Below, piece after piece: positions 5,686-6,388 of a stretch of 6,388 nucleotides of DNA; the stretch's first letter is position 1; the number at the start of each line of letters is the position of its first letter. This DNA comes from Schlegelella_A sp031360885 (GTDB lineage: Bacteria; Pseudomonadota; Gammaproteobacteria; Burkholderiales; Burkholderiaceae_C), in assembly GCA_031360885.1 (NCBI GenBank), contig JANMCC010000278.1, forward strand, positions 1 to 6,388. The letters run 5' to 3'. The notes beneath the pieces were generated by a model. That model ran no database searches. It saw only the letters and a program-made list of their open reading frames with translations, and had not been told where the DNA came from. Made by a program: the position numbers and the translations under genes.

Positions 5686-5708
5686 CCGGGAATGCTAGTC
5701 CGTCCCGG
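5686..5708. repeat. Inverted repeat next to the nudJ start codon
   Basis: CCGGGA (5686-5691) and TCCCGG (5703-5708) are perfect 6-base inverted arms separated by 11 bases. One arm touches the nudJ ATG. In a nudJ transcript this would be a leader hairpin occupying the place where a Shine-Dalgarno should be. In DNA it could be an operator-like dyad in the 76-base nudJ/pntAA divergent gap. Short GC-only arms are fairly common in DNA of this composition. Confidence 0.45.
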
Positions 5709-5746
5709 CGCCTGCCTTCTTGTAAGCTCGCATGATTGGCGGTGGC

Positions 5747-5753
5747 GGAGGAG
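5747..5753 (+). promoter_or_regulatory. Strong ribosome binding site for pntAA
   Basis: GGAGGAG lies eight bases before the ATG at 5762-5764. It decides this start over an in-frame ATG at 5732-5734 that has no Shine-Dalgarno and would add ten residues (MIGGGGGEQN) not found in the family. It is the best Shine-Dalgarno in the window, suggesting high translation of the transhydrogenase. Confidence 0.7.
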
Positions 5754-5761
5754 AGCAGAAC

Positions 5762-6388
5762 ATGTTGATCGGTGTGCCGCGAGAAACGGCGCCCGGCGAG
5801 ACGCGCGTTGCCGTCACGCCGGAGACGGCGAAGAAGCTGAAGGCGCAGGGCAGCACGGTGCGCGTCGAGACCGGCGCGGGGGTCGCCGCCAGCGTCACCG
5901 ATGCGGCCTACGCCGCCGCCGGCGCGGAGATCGTCGACCGGGCCGCGGCGCTCGGCAGCGAGCTCGTCCTCAAGGTCCGGTCGCCGAACGCGGAGGAGCT
6001 GGCGTTGATGAAGAGCGGCGCCAACCTCGTCGGCATGCTCAATCCCTTCGACCGGCCCGGGCTCGAGGCCCTTGCCGCCGCCGGCCTGACCAGCTTCGCC
6101 CTCGAGGCGGCGCCGCGCACCACCCGGGCGCAGAGCATGGACGTGCTGTCGAGCCAGGCCAACATCGCCGGCTACAAGGCGGTGATGATCGCCGCCGACA
6201 AGTACCAGCGCTTCTTCCCGATGCTGATGACCGCGGCCGGCACGGTGAAGGCGGCGCGCGTCGTCATCCTCGGCGTCGGCGTCGCCGGCCTGCAGGCGAT
6301 CGCCACCGCCAAGCGGCTCGGCGCGGTGATCGAGGCGAGCGACGTGCGGCCGAGCGTCAAGGAGCAGGTCGAGTCGCTCGGCGGCAAG
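5762..6388 (+). CDS. pntAA: NAD(P) transhydrogenase subunit alpha, N-terminal part (runs off the right edge)
   Basis: This is the NAD(H)-binding domain I of proton-translocating transhydrogenase, which uses the proton gradient to make NADPH from NADH at the inner membrane. The 209 residues present start MLIGVPRETAPGETRVAVTP. They include GAGVAASVTD (38-47), the nucleotide-gripping RQD loop in PRTTRAQSMD (Arg119, Gln124, Asp127), SSQANIAGYKAV (130-141), the dinucleotide motif GVGVAG (171-176) and the ribose-binding region ASDVRPSVKEQV (Asp194). The segment from MTAAGTV through ESLGGK closely resembles the Rhodospirillum rubrum alpha1 subunit. That points to the split type, with pntAA (about 380 residues) followed by pntAB and pntB, rather than the fused E. 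coli PntA; the window ends too early to confirm this. It is divergent from nudJ with 76 bases between the start codons. No clear -35/-10 pair is visible there. Confidence 0.95.
   Translation, partial: MLIGVPRETAPGETRVAVTPETAKKLKAQGSTVRVETGAGVAASVTDAAYAAAGAEIVDRAAALGSELVLKVRSPNAEELALMKSGANLVGMLNPFDRPGLEALAAAGLTSFALEAAPRTTRAQSMDVLSSQANIAGYKAVMIAADKYQRFFPMLMTAAGTVKAARVVILGVGVAGLQAIATAKRLGAVIEASDVRPSVKEQVESLGGK

Noticed and set aside
5732..5734. Alternative upstream in-frame ATG for pntAA
   Set aside because: It has no Shine-Dalgarno and would add a Gly-rich extension absent from the family, whereas GGAGGAG serves the ATG at 5762.

Overview
The window is uniformly GC-rich chromosomal DNA, most likely from a betaproteobacterium of the Burkholderiales or Rhodocyclales type. 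The evidence is the style of the SSB protein, the nudJ-mnmA gene pair, several periplasmic c-type cytochromes, and a transhydrogenase alpha subunit of the split PntAA type. I cannot name a genus. I see no insertion sequence, tRNA, rRNA, CRISPR array or compositional break.

Layout from left to right: the N-terminal third of a RecQ helicase (minus strand, cut by the window edge) lies head-to-head with a complete ssb gene (plus strand). ssb ends in a candidate hairpin terminator and converges on a five-gene minus-strand block. In transcription order that block is nudJ (Nudix hydrolase), mnmA (tRNA 2-thiouridylase), a PaiB-family FMN-binding protein, a diheme cytochrome c4-like protein, and a membrane-anchored triheme cytochrome c. 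Gaps are 29 and 73 bases, then two 4-base start/stop overlaps. Divergent from nudJ is the 5' part of pntAA, which runs off the right end.

Most genes are housekeeping: DNA repair and replication (recQ, ssb), tRNA thiolation and nucleotide clean-up (mnmA, nudJ), and NADPH supply (pntAA). The least explained part is the overlapping paiB-like/diheme/triheme trio. It encodes one cytosolic flavoprotein-like protein and two exported cytochromes, with no dehydrogenase beside them. The cytochromes look like an electron relay whose donor is encoded elsewhere, and translational coupling implies a joint function that I cannot assign.

Other points of interest are a perfect inverted repeat directly against the nudJ start codon, a 12-base tandem repeat in the SSB glycine linker, and a missing methionine ligand for the first heme of the triheme cytochrome. 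I found no clear evidence of a wholly new system; the cytochrome trio is the best candidate for follow-up.
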